Assembly: GCA_017883125.1 (NCBI GenBank)
Contig: JADGOD010000179.1
Location: 1 to 5,485, forward strand
Direction of reading: 5' to 3'
DNA from: Acidimicrobiales bacterium
GTDB lineage: Bacteria; Actinomycetota; Acidimicrobiia; Acidimicrobiales; RAAP-2
Length of the DNA stretch: 5,485 nucleotides
Positions 5,345-5,485 of this stretch are shown piece after piece; position 1 is the stretch's first letter, and the number at the start of each line of letters is the position of its first letter. The translations under genes and the position numbers were made by a program. Under the pieces are notes generated by a model. The model was not told the DNA's origin. It saw nothing but the letters and a program-made list of their open reading frames with translations, and did not search any database.

Positions 5345-5380
5345 GTGGATACTACGGCGGAACCAGAAGGCGATCGATGA
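5345..5380 (+). CDS. Candidate 11-codon leaderless leader ORF before fabH
   Basis: GTG 5345 opens MDTTAEPEGDR and stops at TGA 5378-5380, which overlaps the fabH start as ATGA (5377-5380). The -10 box TATGCT ends 7 nt before this GTG. An AGAAGG segment (5365-5370) inside it could serve as the fabH SD, so fabH may be translated both directly and by coupling. The layout mirrors the leader ORF before the LLM gene on the other strand. The peptide is too short for any family call. Confidence 0.42.
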   Translation: MDTTAEPEGDR

Positions 5381-5485
5381 CGGGATTCAGAGTCACAGGC
5401 TGGGGCGTCTGCCTTCCGGACCGCGTCGTCACAAATGAAGAGCTCTCGAAGACTCTCGACACCTCTGACGAGTGGATCACCGAGC
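5377..5485 (+). CDS. fabH: 3-oxoacyl-ACP synthase III (FabH), N-terminal fragment
   Basis: The first 36 codons are present and the gene continues past the right edge. Residues 5-36 (R-V-T-G-W-G-V-C-L-P, then V-V-T-N-E-E-L and L-D-T-S-D-E-W-I-T-E) match the well-conserved FabH/KAS III opening. FabH condenses acyl-CoA with malonyl-ACP to start fatty-acid synthesis. The Cys-His-Asn catalytic residues would lie outside the window, so activity and subtype (housekeeping or a secondary-metabolite KAS III) cannot be judged. ATG 5377 is supported by AGAAGG 6 nt upstream and by the alignment of the first strand. It lies 79 nt after the thioesterase gene on the same strand, with a likely promoter in between. 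Confidence 0.88.
   Translation, partial: MTGFRVTGWGVCLPDRVVTNEELSKTLDTSDEWITE

Overview
The window is high-GC DNA with close gene packing, several GTG starts and -10 boxes placed 7 nt before a start codon. The gene content includes a PIG-L deacetylase resembling the mycothiol enzymes MshB/Mca, a luciferase-like (often F420-dependent) oxidoreductase, a DCC thiol protein and MenI- and FabH-type enzymes. Together this points to an actinobacterium; I cannot place it more finely, and that assignment is inference. I see no mobile element, CRISPR array, tRNA or rRNA.

Minus strand, 4833 down to 1: five genes in series. They are an LLM-class flavin oxidoreductase, a DCC/DUF393 protein (ATGA overlap), a soluble PRC-barrel/MgtE_N/CBS protein (48-nt gap), an NRAMP-family transporter (197-nt gap) and a PIG-L deacetylase cut by the window edge (21-nt gap). 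The first gene lacks a Shine-Dalgarno (SD) sequence. It appears to be preceded by a 17-codon leaderless ORF whose stop overlaps its start. The NRAMP transporter has altered metal-site residues (D-A-G-G for D-P-G-N, A-P-W for M-P-H) and sits beside the cytosolic half of a Mg2+ channel without its membrane domain. This suggests a Mg2+-related transport and sensing pair. The gap between the two contains several inverted repeats, among them two mutually exclusive hairpins. One of these buries the transporter's SD, so it is a candidate cis-regulatory RNA.

Plus strand, 4862 to 5485: a hotdog-fold thioesterase closely resembling E. coli MenI (YdiI), read from a probable leaderless GTG, followed by the first 36 codons of FabH (3-oxoacyl-ACP synthase III). 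FabH also appears to be preceded by a leaderless mini-ORF (11 codons) ending in an ATGA overlap with its start.

The two strands diverge from a compact region, 4828 to 4867, with two outward -10 boxes 28 bp apart. The most notable observations are the repeated design of a leaderless mini-ORF coupled to the main gene, seen twice, and the switch-like leader of the NRAMP gene.
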